NCBI RefSeq assembly: GCF_022430545.2
Contig: NZ_CP092488.2
Coordinates: 3,410,001 to 3,474,000, forward strand
Length of the DNA: 64,000 bases
Reading direction: 5' to 3'
Origin: Mycobacterium paraterrae
GTDB lineage: Bacteria > Actinomycetota > Actinomycetes > Mycobacteriales > Mycobacteriaceae
Shown piece by piece: positions 1-8,452 of this stretch (its first letter is position 1; every line of letters begins with the position of its first letter). Position numbers and translations under genes: made by a program. Below the pieces are notes generated by a model that was given only the letters and a program-made list of their open reading frames with translations, made no database searches and was not told the origin of the DNA.

Positions 1-1053
1 CGCGCCGGGGATGCGCTCGCCCAGTGCGGCGTCGACCACGGTCTGCACCCAACCCTCGATGAGCGCCAGCAGCGTCTCGAGTCGCTCCAGCGCATGGGTC
101 TGCTCCGGCGTCGCCTTCGGTTCGAAGACCCCTTGTTCCAGAAGCTGTTCCATCGCGGCGGGATCGCTCAGCGACGCCGGGTTGAAGTCGCGGGCCAGTT
201 CCTCGATGCCGTGCATGTCGATCTTCATGCCTTTGGCGTAGGCCTCGACCGCGCCGAGTAGCTGGCTCGACAGCCATGGCACGTGGCTGAACAGGCGATG
301 GTGGGCAGCCTCGCGGGCGGCTAGGAACGTGACGATCTCGCTGCGGGGCTGCTCGAGTCCTTCGGCGAACGACTCGATGGCGTCGGGCAGCAGCGCGGCG
401 ATTCCCTTGGGGCCCAACGGCAATCCGACGTCGGTTGACGTCAGGACCTCTTTGGACAGCCGGGCCAGCGCCTGGCCCAGCTGCGAGCCGAATGCCATGC
501 CCCCCATCTGCGACATCATCGACATCAGCGGGCCCGCCATCGCCTTGGCTTCTTCGGGCAGCGAGGAGGCCCAGACCGTCGCGATCTGTTGGGCCATCGG
601 GTCGCACAGCCGTTTCCACGTCTCCAGGGTGTTGTCCACCCAGTCGTTGGGAGTCCACGCGAGGGCCTTGGTGGTGCCTGCTGGCAGGGCGGTCACGCCG
701 TCGAGCCAGGTTTCGGCGAGGTGGACGGCGTCGGCGATGGCCTCGCGGGTCGCGCTCGGGATGGGAGCCACGAAGCCGATCGAGCTCGACGCCAGCTGGC
801 GCGCCAACTCGTAGTTGACCGGTCCTGAAGACTGCCCACCCATCGCGCCGGCCCCGCTGAACATCTGCCCCAGCCGGGTGAACATCTGGCCGAGGTCGGC
901 CACGTTGAACTCACCGCCCAGGCCGCCCAATCCGAAGGGGTCGGCAGATCCCGAGCCGGATCCGGGGTCGTTGTCGCGGCGCTTGTCGCGGTCCGGGTCG
1001 TCTCCTGCGGAGAACCCGAAAGGCAGGTCAGCCATGTCCACAACGGTACTCAT
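1..1053 (-). CDS. Zinc-dependent metalloprotease-like protein (DUF2342), 3' end beyond window
   Basis: The frame stays open from an ATG at 1053 to the window edge (351 codons), so the C-terminus is missing; an in-frame ATG at 1035 is an alternative start. The product begins MSTVVDMADLPFGF, followed by a Gly/Asp/Ser-rich linker and a GGEFNVADLGQMFTRLGQMF segment, as in the DUF2342 putative hydrolases of actinobacteria (Rv3195 in M. tuberculosis). The visible end has REAAHHRLFSHVPWL and, about 75 residues later, ALIEGWVQTVVDAAL, the helices where this family places its metal-binding and acidic residues. It is divergent from the PDZ protease gene, 95 bp apart, the same pairing as in M. tuberculosis. 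The substrate is unknown. Confidence 0.85.
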   Translation of the reverse strand, partial: MSTVVDMADLPFGFSAGDDPDRDKRRDNDPGSGSGSADPFGLGGLGGEFNVADLGQMFTRLGQMFSGAGAMGGQSSGPVNYELARQLASSSIGFVAPIPSATREAIADAVHLAETWLDGVTALPAGTTKALAWTPNDWVDNTLETWKRLCDPMAQQIATVWASSLPEEAKAMAGPLMSMMSQMGGMAFGSQLGQALARLSKEVLTSTDVGLPLGPKGIAALLPDAIESFAEGLEQPRSEIVTFLAAREAAHHRLFSHVPWLSSQLLGAVEAYAKGMKIDMHGIEELARDFNPASLSDPAAMEQLLEQGVFEPKATPEQTHALERLETLLALIEGWVQTVVDAALGERIPGA

Positions 1054-1148
1054 CGTCACAGCGGGACGCGCGGGCCGCCGTCACGCTCTGAGTGAACCCG
1101 CCCCGCATGAGCCCGGGCGGTCTGACCACGCCGTCTAGTCTTAGCGGC

Positions 1149-2171
1149 GTGAACAGGCGGATTCTGACGCTGATGGTGGCGCTGGCCCCGATCGTCGTGT
1201 TCGGCGTGCTGCTGGCGGCGGTGACGGTGCCGTACGTGTCGCTGGGCCCGGGTCCCGCGTTCGACACGCTCGGCGAGGTCGACGGCAAGCAGGTTGTCGA
1301 GATCAAGGGCACTCAAACGCACCCGACGACGGGCCACCTGGACATGACGACGGTGTCCCAGCGGGACGGGCTCAGCCTTGCCGAGGCGCTGACGCTGTGG
1401 CTTTCCGGCCAGGAGCAGCTGATGCCGCGCGACCTGGTCTATCCGCCGGGCCAGTCGCGCGAAGAAGTCGACAAGGCCAACGACGCCGACTTCAAGGAAT
1501 CGGAGCACAACGCCGAATTCGCGGCCCTGGGATATTTGAAATACCCGGAAGCCGTCACGATCGTGACCCTGACGGACCCCGGCCCCTCGGTGGGCAAGCT
1601 GCAGGCCGGCGACGCGATCCAGGCGGTGAACGGTAAGCCGGTAGCGAACGTCGAGCAGTTCACGTCGTTCCTGAAAACCACCAAACCCGGACAACAGATC
1701 ACAGTCGACTTCCGCCGGAAGAACGCCGATCCCGGGTCGGCGCAGATCACCCTCGGCCACCACCCGAAGGGCGACTACGGCTTCGTCGGCGTCTCGGTGA
1801 CCGACGCACCCTGGGCCCCGTTCGCGGTCGACTTCAACTTGGCCAACGTGGGCGGACCGTCGGCGGGGCTGATGTTCAGCCTGGCCGTGATCGACAAGCT
1901 GACCACGGGAAATCTTGCCGGCTCGAAGTTCGTGGCGGGCACCGGCACGATCAAGCCGGACGGCGAGGTCGGCCGTATCGGCGGCATCGGGCACAAGATG
2001 AGCGCGGCCCGCGACGCGGGCGCGACGGTCTTTCTGGTGCCGGCCGGCAACTGCTACGAGGCGAACGCCGAGAAGGTGGCGGGCCTGCAGTTGATCAAGG
2101 TCGACACCCTCGGCGGGGCAGTGGACGCATTGCATGCCGTGGCCTCCGGCGGGCAGCCGCCGAGGTGTTAA
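1149..2171 (+). CDS. Lon-like membrane-anchored PDZ serine protease (YlbL family, Rv3194c-like)
   Basis: 340 aa from a GTG at 1149; an upstream in-frame ATG (1092) would place 19 unlikely residues before the membrane anchor. Residues about 5-30 form one transmembrane segment, so the body should lie outside the membrane. Residues about 130-200 form a PDZ domain (DPGPSVGKLQAGDAI, AVNGKPV). The C-terminal part is a Lon-type protease domain with the Ser/Lys dyad: Ser238 in GGPSAG and Lys283 in GHKMSAARDAG. Family members degrade or regulate envelope proteins. It lies upstream of and co-directional with the UPF0182 gene, 64 bp away, as in other mycobacteria. Confidence 0.9.
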   Translation: MNRRILTLMVALAPIVVFGVLLAAVTVPYVSLGPGPAFDTLGEVDGKQVVEIKGTQTHPTTGHLDMTTVSQRDGLSLAEALTLWLSGQEQLMPRDLVYPPGQSREEVDKANDADFKESEHNAEFAALGYLKYPEAVTIVTLTDPGPSVGKLQAGDAIQAVNGKPVANVEQFTSFLKTTKPGQQITVDFRRKNADPGSAQITLGHHPKGDYGFVGVSVTDAPWAPFAVDFNLANVGGPSAGLMFSLAVIDKLTTGNLAGSKFVAGTGTIKPDGEVGRIGGIGHKMSAARDAGATVFLVPAGNCYEANAEKVAGLQLIKVDTLGGAVDALHAVASGGQPPRC

Positions 2172-2235
2172 GCGTGCGTACAGTCGAATTCATCCGTCAA
2201 CAGCCACTGTCGAGACTGATCAGGGAGCGTAGCTA

Positions 2236-5205
2236 GTGGGGATGCGGCCCGCCGCCAGAATTCCGAAGCTGACCCGACGCAGCCGGACTCTCATCGCGAT
2301 CGCGTTGACCGTGATCGGCCTGCTGCTGGTCGGTCCTCGGCTGATCGATGCCTATGTCGACTGGCTTTGGTTCGGAGAGTTGGGCTACCGGTCGGTGTTC
2401 ACCACCGTGTTGATGACCCGGCTGATCGTGTTCGTGGTAGTCGGCGTGCTGGTCGGCGGCATCGTGTTCGCGGGCTTGGCGCTGGCATATCGGACTCGGC
2501 CCGTATTTGTCCCCAGTAACGGCAGCGATCCGGTGGCGCGCTATCGCACGCTGGTGATGTCCCGGCTGCGGGCGACCGGTGTCGGGGTGCCGGTGGCGAT
2601 CGGCTTGCTGGCAGGGATTGTCGCGCAGACCTTTTGGGTCCGCATTCAACTGTTCCTGCACGGAGGCAGCTTCGGGGTCCGCGACCCGCAGTTCGGCAAG
2701 GATCTCGGCTTCTACGCTTTCGATCTGCCGTTCTACCGACTGGTGCTCAGCTTTTTGTTCGTAGCGATTTTTCTGGCTTTCGTCGCGAATCTGCTGGCGC
2801 ACTACATCTTCGGCGGCATCCGCTTGTCCGGTCGTACCGGTGCGCTCAGCCGCTCGGCGCGTATCCAGTTGATCAGCTTGGTCGGAACGCTGGTGCTGCT
2901 CAAAGCGGTCGCCTACTGGCTGGATCGCTACGAGTTGTTGTCGCACACCCGGGCGGGCAAGCCGTTCACCGGGGCCGGTTACACCGACATCAACGCGGTG
3001 CTGCCGGCAAAGCTGATCCTGCTGGCAATCGCGCTGATCTGCGCGGTCGCGGTGTTCTCCGCGATCGTGTTGCGCGACTTGCGTATTCCGTCCATCGGAC
3101 TGGTGCTGTTGCTGCTGTCCTCGATGGTCGTCGGCGCGGCTTGGCCGCTGGTCATCGAGCAGTTCAGCGTCAAGCCCAATGCGGCGCAAAAGGAACGCGA
3201 ATACATCAGCCGCAGCATCACCGCCACCCGGCAGGCCTACGGGTTGACCGACGACGTGGTCACCTACCGCGACTACAGCGGCGACGGGAAGACCACGGCG
3301 GAACAGGTGGCGTCAGACCGGGCCACCACCTCCAACATCCGGTTGCTCGACCCGACCATCATCAGCCCCGCGTTCACGCAGTTCCAGCAGGGCAAGAACT
3401 TCTACTATTTCCCCGACCAGTTGTCGATCGACCGGTACCGCGATCGCGACGGCAACCTGCACGACTACGTGGTTGCCGCCCGCGAACTCAACCCCGATCA
3501 CCTGATCGACAACCAGCGGGACTGGATCAACCGTCACACCGTCTTCACCCACGGCAACGGCTTCATCGCCTCGCCGGCCAACACCGTGCGCGGAATTGCC
3601 AACGACCCCAACCAAAACGGCGGCTACCCAGAATTCAAGGCCACTGTGGTCGGCGCGAACGGCAGCGTGACGTCCACCGGTCCGGCGCCGCTGGACCAAC
3701 CTCGGGTGTATTTCGGGCCGGTGATCGCCAGCACCCCGGCCGATTACGCGATCGTCGGGCGCAACGGCGTGGACCGCGAATACGACTACGAGACCAACAC
3801 AGAGACCAAGAACTACACCTACACCGGGACCGGCGGTGTGCCACTCGGTAGCTGGATCTCGCGCGGGGTGTTCGCGGCCAAGTTCGCGGAGCGAAACTTT
3901 CTGTTCTCCAATGTCATTGGATCGAACAGCAAGATTCTGTTCAACCGCGACCCGGCGCAGCGCGTCGAGGCGGTGGCGCCGTGGTTGACCACCGACAGCA
4001 GCGTGTATCCGGCGATCGTCAACAAGCGGCTGGTGTGGATCATCGACGGTTACACCACGCTGGACAACTATCCGTACTCCGAACTGACTTCGCTGTCGTC
4101 GGCCACCGCCGACTCCACCGAGGTGGCGTTCAACCGGCTCGCGCCGGACAAGCAAGTGTCCTACATCCGTAACTCGGTCAAAGCCACCGTCGACGCCTAC
4201 GACGGCACCGTGACGCTCTATCAGCAGGACGAGCACGACCCGGTGCTGCAGGCATGGATGAAAGTCTTTCCGGGAACGGTCAAGCCGAAGAGCGACATCA
4301 CCAGCGAACTGGCCGCGCACCTGCGCTATCCCGAAGACCTGTTCAAGGTTCAGCGGATGCTGCTGGCGAAGTATCACGTCAACGACCCGGTGACGTTCTT
4401 CTCCACTTCTGACTTCTGGGATGTGCCGCTGGACCCGAACCCGACAGCCAGTAGTTACCAGCCGCCGTATTACATCGTTGCGAAAAACATTGCCAAGGAT
4501 GACAATTCGGCGTCGTTCCAGTTGACCAGCGCGATGAACCGGTTCAAGCGCGACTACTTGGCCGCCTACATCAGCGCCAGTTCCGATCCGTCGACGTACG
4601 GCAAGATCACGGTGCTGACCATCCCGGGTCAGGTAAACGGCCCCAAGCTGGCCAACAACGCGATCACGACGGATACGGCTGTGTCCCAAGACCTCGGCGT
4701 GATCGGGCGTGACAACCAGAACCGGATCAAGTGGGGCAACCTTCTGACCCTGCCGGTGGCGCAGGGCGGCTTGCTGTACGTCGAGCCGGTCTACGCCTCG
4801 CCCGGTTCGAGCGACGTGGCCTCGTCGTATCCCAGGTTGATTCGCGTCGCGATGATGTACAACGACAAGATCGGCTACGGGCCAACCGTGGGCGACGCGC
4901 TCAACGGGTTGTTCGGCCCCGGCGCCAGCGCGACCGCGGCCGGTATTGCGCCCACCGAACCGGCCCCACCCGCCGCCGCGCCGCCCGGTGAACCGCCCGC
5001 GAGCCCGCCACCTCCGGCCAATGCCGCCGTGCCACCGCCCAGCGGCGCGGTGAGCCTGTCGCCGGCCAAGGCCGCCGCGCTCAAGGACGTCGAGACGGCG
5101 ATGGGTGCTGCCCGCGACGCCCAGAAGTCCGGGGATTTCGCGGGCTATGGGGCGGCGCTGCAGCGCCTCGACGAGGCGATCACCAAGTACAACAACGCCA
5201 AATAG
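2236..5205 (+). CDS. UPF0182 family membrane protein (Rv3193c-like)
   Basis: 989 aa from a GTG at 2236, typical length for COG1615/UPF0182. About seven hydrophobic segments lie in the first 310 residues (near 18-40, 55-80, 110-135, 165-195, 211-235, 255-280 and 285-310), followed by a large soluble region of about 600 residues. Then comes a Pro/Ala-rich linker (about 905-945) and a short charged C-terminal helix region. The topology suggests a multi-spanning inner-membrane protein with a large extracytoplasmic domain. No enzymatic motif is visible and the family has no firmly assigned function. It closes the conserved three-gene block at the left edge. Confidence 0.93.
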   Translation: MGMRPAARIPKLTRRSRTLIAIALTVIGLLLVGPRLIDAYVDWLWFGELGYRSVFTTVLMTRLIVFVVVGVLVGGIVFAGLALAYRTRPVFVPSNGSDPVARYRTLVMSRLRATGVGVPVAIGLLAGIVAQTFWVRIQLFLHGGSFGVRDPQFGKDLGFYAFDLPFYRLVLSFLFVAIFLAFVANLLAHYIFGGIRLSGRTGALSRSARIQLISLVGTLVLLKAVAYWLDRYELLSHTRAGKPFTGAGYTDINAVLPAKLILLAIALICAVAVFSAIVLRDLRIPSIGLVLLLLSSMVVGAAWPLVIEQFSVKPNAAQKEREYISRSITATRQAYGLTDDVVTYRDYSGDGKTTAEQVASDRATTSNIRLLDPTIISPAFTQFQQGKNFYYFPDQLSIDRYRDRDGNLHDYVVAARELNPDHLIDNQRDWINRHTVFTHGNGFIASPANTVRGIANDPNQNGGYPEFKATVVGANGSVTSTGPAPLDQPRVYFGPVIASTPADYAIVGRNGVDREYDYETNTETKNYTYTGTGGVPLGSWISRGVFAAKFAERNFLFSNVIGSNSKILFNRDPAQRVEAVAPWLTTDSSVYPAIVNKRLVWIIDGYTTLDNYPYSELTSLSSATADSTEVAFNRLAPDKQVSYIRNSVKATVDAYDGTVTLYQQDEHDPVLQAWMKVFPGTVKPKSDITSELAAHLRYPEDLFKVQRMLLAKYHVNDPVTFFSTSDFWDVPLDPNPTASSYQPPYYIVAKNIAKDDNSASFQLTSAMNRFKRDYLAAYISASSDPSTYGKITVLTIPGQVNGPKLANNAITTDTAVSQDLGVIGRDNQNRIKWGNLLTLPVAQGGLLYVEPVYASPGSSDVASSYPRLIRVAMMYNDKIGYGPTVGDALNGLFGPGASATAAGIAPTEPAPPAAAPPGEPPASPPPPANAAVPPPSGAVSLSPAKAAALKDVETAMGAARDAQKSGDFAGYGAALQRLDEAITKYNNAK

Positions 5206-5267
5206 CCGCTGGTCAGAGCGCGATTTGGTGCCCTCGTGCGCGTTGAAGTAACCTGATATTCACCCGT

Positions 5268-5341
5268 CGCGGGGTGGAGCAGCTCGGTAGCTCGCTGGGC
5301 TCATAACCCAGAGGTCGCAGGTTCGAATCCTGTCCCCGCTA
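5268..5341 (+). tRNA. Initiator tRNA-Met (anticodon CAU)
   Basis: A 74-nt cloverleaf can be drawn. The acceptor strands CGCGGGG and CCCCGCU leave position 1:72 (C:U) unpaired, and the anticodon arm CTGGGCTCATAACCCAG has three consecutive G:C pairs. Both are hallmarks of the initiator tRNA. The T arm carries GGTTCGAATCC. CCA is not encoded. A strong terminator follows directly. The 3' end is the apparent attachment site of the 45-kb island described in the findings. Confidence 0.95.
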
Positions 5342-5384
5342 CTAAAGAGAAACGGCCCCCGGAGATCACTCCGGGGGCCGTTTT
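5329..5384 (+). repeat. Left copy of direct repeat: tRNA 3' end plus terminator (attL-like)
   Basis: Positions 5329-5339 (CCTGTCCCCGC) and 5350-5384 (35 nt, terminator) are identical to 50335-50345 and 50355-50389. The spacer between them is similar (TACTA against CACTA, then divergent). The two copies start 45,006 bp apart. Confidence 0.8.
5351..5384 (+). terminator. Rho-independent-type terminator of the tRNA gene
   Basis: A 15-nt perfect stem AACGGCCCCCGGAG(A) with loop TC(A) and complement CTCCGGGGGCCGTT ends in TTTT. The same hairpin recurs at 50355-50390. Confidence 0.9.
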
Positions 5385-5542
5385 GATGCCGCATGGGAAC
5401 GGATTTGGCCCAAGCACGCCTACCGCGAGGACGGTCGGTTCTTCCCTTGCTCCCCGCGCGAAGGCGTTTCTATGCACCCGGATGGCTTAGGCGCGGGCAA
5501 TCTGCGAGCCGCTGAGCAAAGTCGGGTACTGGCTCGGGCGGC
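5385..5542. other. Short non-genic stretch just inside the left island end
   Basis: No start-to-stop gene is convincing here. One plus-strand frame stays open from the terminator to a TAG near 5568 and reads AWERIWPKHAYREDGRFF and onward without an ATG near its beginning. This may be a remnant of a gene cut at the island junction. Confidence 0.3.
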
Positions 5543-6229
5543 TCAAATGGCGGCCCGGTCGTCGGGGTAGGCGGTGATCGCCAAAAATCTGATCGGCAAG
5601 CGCACCAACTGATGCGGTCCGTGCATCGTCTCGCCGTCGAGCAGCAGCGTGTCGCCAGGGCGAAGTGTGTATTCGGCCTCGCCGTGGCCGTACATCATGA
5701 CGCCTTCGAGCATGTAGAGGACTTCGGTGCCGGGATGCTGAAACTGGGGAAAGATCTCGCTTGCCTCGGTCAAGGTCACGAGCACCGGTTCGAGCCGCTT
5801 GTGTGGGCCCCGGAGCGCCCCCAAGAGCTCGTAGTGGTGGCCTACCCGGGTGCCTCGGCCGACGATCTGCGAACCCCGGCCGTTCTCGGTGTAGACGGCT
5901 TCGTGCCCGGTGTCAGCGCCGCGGAACAACACCGTTACCGGGACGTCCAATCCGGCCGCCAATCTTGCCAATGTTGAGAGGCTGCAAGATGTTTGGGCAT
6001 TTTCAATCTTGGACAGCATCGCCTTGGAAATTCCGACTTTGGCCGCCATATCGGCTATCGACAGCCCGGCGGCCCGGCGGAGCGTGCGGACCTGACGGGC
6101 GATCGCCTTCTCGAGGTCGTTACCGGTGAGTGCCTCACCGGTAACTTCACGATTGAGCGGTGCCGGATCGCCCGTGTCGCGCACAACCTTCAATTCGCGG
6201 TCCTCCACGCGGGCCAGCTTAACAGGCAT
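5543..6229 (-). CDS. XRE-family transcriptional regulator with C-terminal cupin domain
   Basis: 228 aa. Residues about 45-100 form a Cro/CI-type helix-turn-helix (VRTLRRAAGLSIADMAAKVG, then ISKAMLSKIENAQTSCSLST). Residues about 145-220 form a cupin_2 barrel (FPQFQHPGTEVLYMLEG, GDTLLLDGETMHGPH) that could bind a small ligand. This architecture is common among regulators of amine, polyamine and glutamine-synthetase-like gene clusters (PuuR type). It is transcribed away from the methylated-amine genes and is the natural candidate for their regulator. The effector could be methylamine or gamma-glutamylmethylamide, but that is inference. Confidence 0.88.
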   Translation of the reverse strand: MPVKLARVEDRELKVVRDTGDPAPLNREVTGEALTGNDLEKAIARQVRTLRRAAGLSIADMAAKVGISKAMLSKIENAQTSCSLSTLARLAAGLDVPVTVLFRGADTGHEAVYTENGRGSQIVGRGTRVGHHYELLGALRGPHKRLEPVLVTLTEASEIFPQFQHPGTEVLYMLEGVMMYGHGEAEYTLRPGDTLLLDGETMHGPHQLVRLPIRFLAITAYPDDRAAI

Positions 6230-6603
6230 TGTTTCCTGTCATGAAACACCACGCGGGGCTTGCACGTGGCCTTCTCCGCTGGGGCGAGGTTTCGATTTTT
6301 TATCTCGCGTCTCAAAGGTGACCTGCGCCCTCTGCTGCATTGGGAGTCGATGAGTACTGTTTCATACCAGTGGACGCTCTTCCCTCTCGTCTACCAGCGT
6401 CGGGCGCGCCCGAGGCCCACCCGCGCCTGGTGGTCAACGACCGTTCACATGGGATGACCCACAAACACCTGGTCTTATGTGCGACAGTGGTCCACTGTAA
6501 AGAATCGGAAGTTCATTTAGAGAAACAACTCTTTGACCTGTCGGCAACATTGCTGCGGTTTCCTGATAGTCGATGTCGTTGCCTACAGCGAAATGGAGAT
6601 GCG
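6230..6603. promoter_or_regulatory. Divergent regulatory region between regulator and amine cluster
   Basis: 374 bp with no supportable gene. It separates the minus-strand XRE/cupin regulator from the plus-strand cupin and dmm genes, so it should hold both promoters and the operator. It has an AT-richer patch near 6285-6310 and another near 6500-6530 (TTTAGAGAAACAACTCTTTG). I cannot define an operator with confidence. Confidence 0.5.
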
Positions 6604-6975
6604 ATGGAGCCCACCGCCGTGCAAGCGTCCTTCCGGGTCACCCCGGATGCGTGGAAGAACCTGCCCTCGATGGGAGTGCCGCACACCAAGGGCTTCATCA
6701 AAGATGTGTACGAAAATCCCGAGGGCAGCCGCATGTGCTCGGGTTTCTTCGAACTCAAGCATTCCGATGAGCCGCTGCTCTACGTCTACACCTACGACGA
6801 GATGAAGGTCGTCTTGGAAGGCGAGTTCCTGCTCGAGAACCGAGACACCGGCCAGACACTCGTCGCCAAAGCCAAGGACGCGATCTTTTTCCCGAAGGGC
6901 TCGCGGATCTACTTCTCAACGCCGAGTTACGCATTGGCCTTCTACTGCGGTGACCGCAGCGCAGACCTGCTCTGA
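6604..6975 (+). CDS. Small cupin protein, EutQ-like
   Basis: 123 aa from the ATG at 6604; the frame extends upstream but that part reads as non-coding. A single cupin barrel is visible (LLYVYTYDEMKVVLEGEFLL, AKAKDAIFFPKGSRIYF), resembling the C-terminal cupin of ethanolamine-utilisation protein EutQ. It has no metal-binding His cluster in the first motif, so a catalytic role is uncertain. It lies 14 bp before dmmA-like gene 1 and probably starts that operon. It could bind an amine or aldehyde intermediate, or be an accessory protein. A second EutQ-like cupin lies at 40484-40984. Confidence 0.75.
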   Translation: MEPTAVQASFRVTPDAWKNLPSMGVPHTKGFIKDVYENPEGSRMCSGFFELKHSDEPLLYVYTYDEMKVVLEGEFLLENRDTGQTLVAKAKDAIFFPKGSRIYFSTPSYALAFYCGDRSADLL

Positions 6976-6989
6976 CACGCGCGGGATCG

Positions 6990-7511
6990 ATGATGACAAA
7001 TCTGGCGGACACCAGCATTCCGTCGTGGGTGCTCGGGACGGCCGAGACGGCCGTCGACACCGGTGGCGCGGCCTACGTGTTCATCGGTGTGGGCAGCGCG
7101 GCCGAGCGCATCGTGCGGAGATGGGTCGAGGACGTCGCCGGCGGCTCGGTCGAGCTATGGACCGGTGACGATGTGCCGTCTGCGTGTGCGGTGCTCGTCG
7201 AGGCGCTGGGGCGGGCTCGGGTTGGCGTGCGCGTAGGGGTGGCCGGGCCGGTCGGCGCATGTCTGGCCCTGCGGGCCGCGGCTCTGGGCGCGGGCCTGGA
7301 GGACGATGAGTTCGCGGCGCTGACCGTCGGCGACGGACCGGTGGAGGTGTTCTGCACGCACTGTCGCGCCGCCACCTCTGCGGTCGTCGAGGTCGGTGGC
7401 ACCGTAATGTGCGACGGCTGTCAGCGCACTCTCGTTGTGTATCACCATGTCTCGCGACGCCTGGGGCAGTTCATGGGCTACATGGTCGACGCCGAAGCGG
7501 TGGTGCCGTGA
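6990..7511 (+). CDS. Dimethylamine monooxygenase DmmA-like subunit, copy 1
   Basis: 173 aa. The N-terminal part is an alpha/beta fold without cofactor motifs (AAYVFIGVGSAAERIVRRW). The C-terminal part carries paired Cys motifs, CTHC at about 122-125 and CDGC about 20 residues later, suggesting a zinc ribbon or small metal site, then HHVSRRLGQFMGY. This layout matches DmmA-family subunits of the heme-dependent dimethylamine monooxygenase. The stop overlaps the GTG of the reductase gene (GTGA), so translation is probably coupled. A second copy is at 18673-19272. Confidence 0.8.
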   Translation: MMTNLADTSIPSWVLGTAETAVDTGGAAYVFIGVGSAAERIVRRWVEDVAGGSVELWTGDDVPSACAVLVEALGRARVGVRVGVAGPVGACLALRAAALGAGLEDDEFAALTVGDGPVEVFCTHCRAATSAVVEVGGTVMCDGCQRTLVVYHHVSRRLGQFMGYMVDAEAVVP

Positions 7512-8452
7512 ACGCTGCCGGCATCAAGTTGACCGTTACCGCTATAGAACAACCGGTACCGGGGATCCGCAGTCTGCGACTGCGGCCAACGGAGGGGCGG
7601 GCGTTGCCACCGTTCGTCGCGGGCAGTCATTTGACGTTGGATTGCGGTGGCAAGCGCAACTCCTACAGCCTGACAAACGACGGCGTCGACCCGCTCGAGT
7701 ACGACGTGTCGGTACTGCATGTGCGTGACGGGGGCGGCGGGTCGCGGTGGGTGCACGAACAACTGTCGGTGGGCGACGTGATCACCGCCCTGACACCACG
7801 CAGCGCGTTTCCGCCGCATCCCCGCGCGGCCAAACACCTGCTGATCGCCGGTGGCATCGGCGTCACGCCGATCGTGTCGCACCTGCGCAACGCCCGCCGG
7901 TGGAATCACCAGGTACAGGTGCTCTATAGCTACCGGGAGGGGCTCGGCGCGCACGTGGACGACGTCCTCCAGTTGGCCGGGCCCGATGCCGAGCTCTTCG
8001 TCGACCAGGACGAATTCTGCATGCGCCTGGAGAAGGTTCTGGGCGACCAGCCGGTCGGCGCCCACCTCTACGTGTGCGGTCCGGCAGCGATGATCGACTA
8101 CGTACTCGACACCGCGATTGCATCGGGCTGGCCGTCGTCGCGTCTGCACGTGGAGCGGTTCGGTGTCGGAACGCTCGATGCGGGTGAGCCTTTCACGGTG
8201 AACTTGACCAAAAGCGGACGGACCGTTGATGTTCCGAGGGGAACGTCACTTCTGGAGGCGTTGGAGCATGCGGGCGTCGAGGTGCCCAACCGTTGCCGCC
8301 AGGGGGTCTGCGGGGAATGCCGCATCCCAGTCACGGGCGGTATCCCCACGCATCGAGACCTCTTTCTCGACGACGACACCAAACGGCGCGGCGACACGAT
8401 GATGTGCTGCGTGTCGCGCGCCGCGGGACCCAGCCTGGAGGTGCCCCTGTGA
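7508..8452 (+). CDS. PDR/VanB-type ferredoxin reductase, Dmm reductase subunit, copy 1
   Basis: 314 aa from the GTG at 7508, which overlaps the preceding stop. Domains in order: flavin-binding barrel (RNSYSLTND; FMN or FAD), NAD-binding domain (LLIAGGIGVTPIVSHL, YVCGPAAM) and C-terminal plant-type [2Fe-2S] domain (CRQGVCGECRIPV with a later Cys in MMCCVSRA). This is the phthalate dioxygenase reductase architecture. Between DmmA-like and DUF3445 genes it should pass electrons from NAD(P)H to the heme N-demethylase. The next gene again overlaps by 4 bp. Confidence 0.9.
   Translation: MNAAGIKLTVTAIEQPVPGIRSLRLRPTEGRALPPFVAGSHLTLDCGGKRNSYSLTNDGVDPLEYDVSVLHVRDGGGGSRWVHEQLSVGDVITALTPRSAFPPHPRAAKHLLIAGGIGVTPIVSHLRNARRWNHQVQVLYSYREGLGAHVDDVLQLAGPDAELFVDQDEFCMRLEKVLGDQPVGAHLYVCGPAAMIDYVLDTAIASGWPSSRLHVERFGVGTLDAGEPFTVNLTKSGRTVDVPRGTSLLEALEHAGVEVPNRCRQGVCGECRIPVTGGIPTHRDLFLDDDTKRRGDTMMCCVSRAAGPSLEVPL

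Noticed and set aside
2233..4689. Long minus-strand open frames (318 and 458 codons) opposite the UPF0182 gene
   Set aside because: Typical antisense shadows in a high-G+C gene. Their products are low-complexity Arg/His/Asp/Gln-rich and have no family resemblance.
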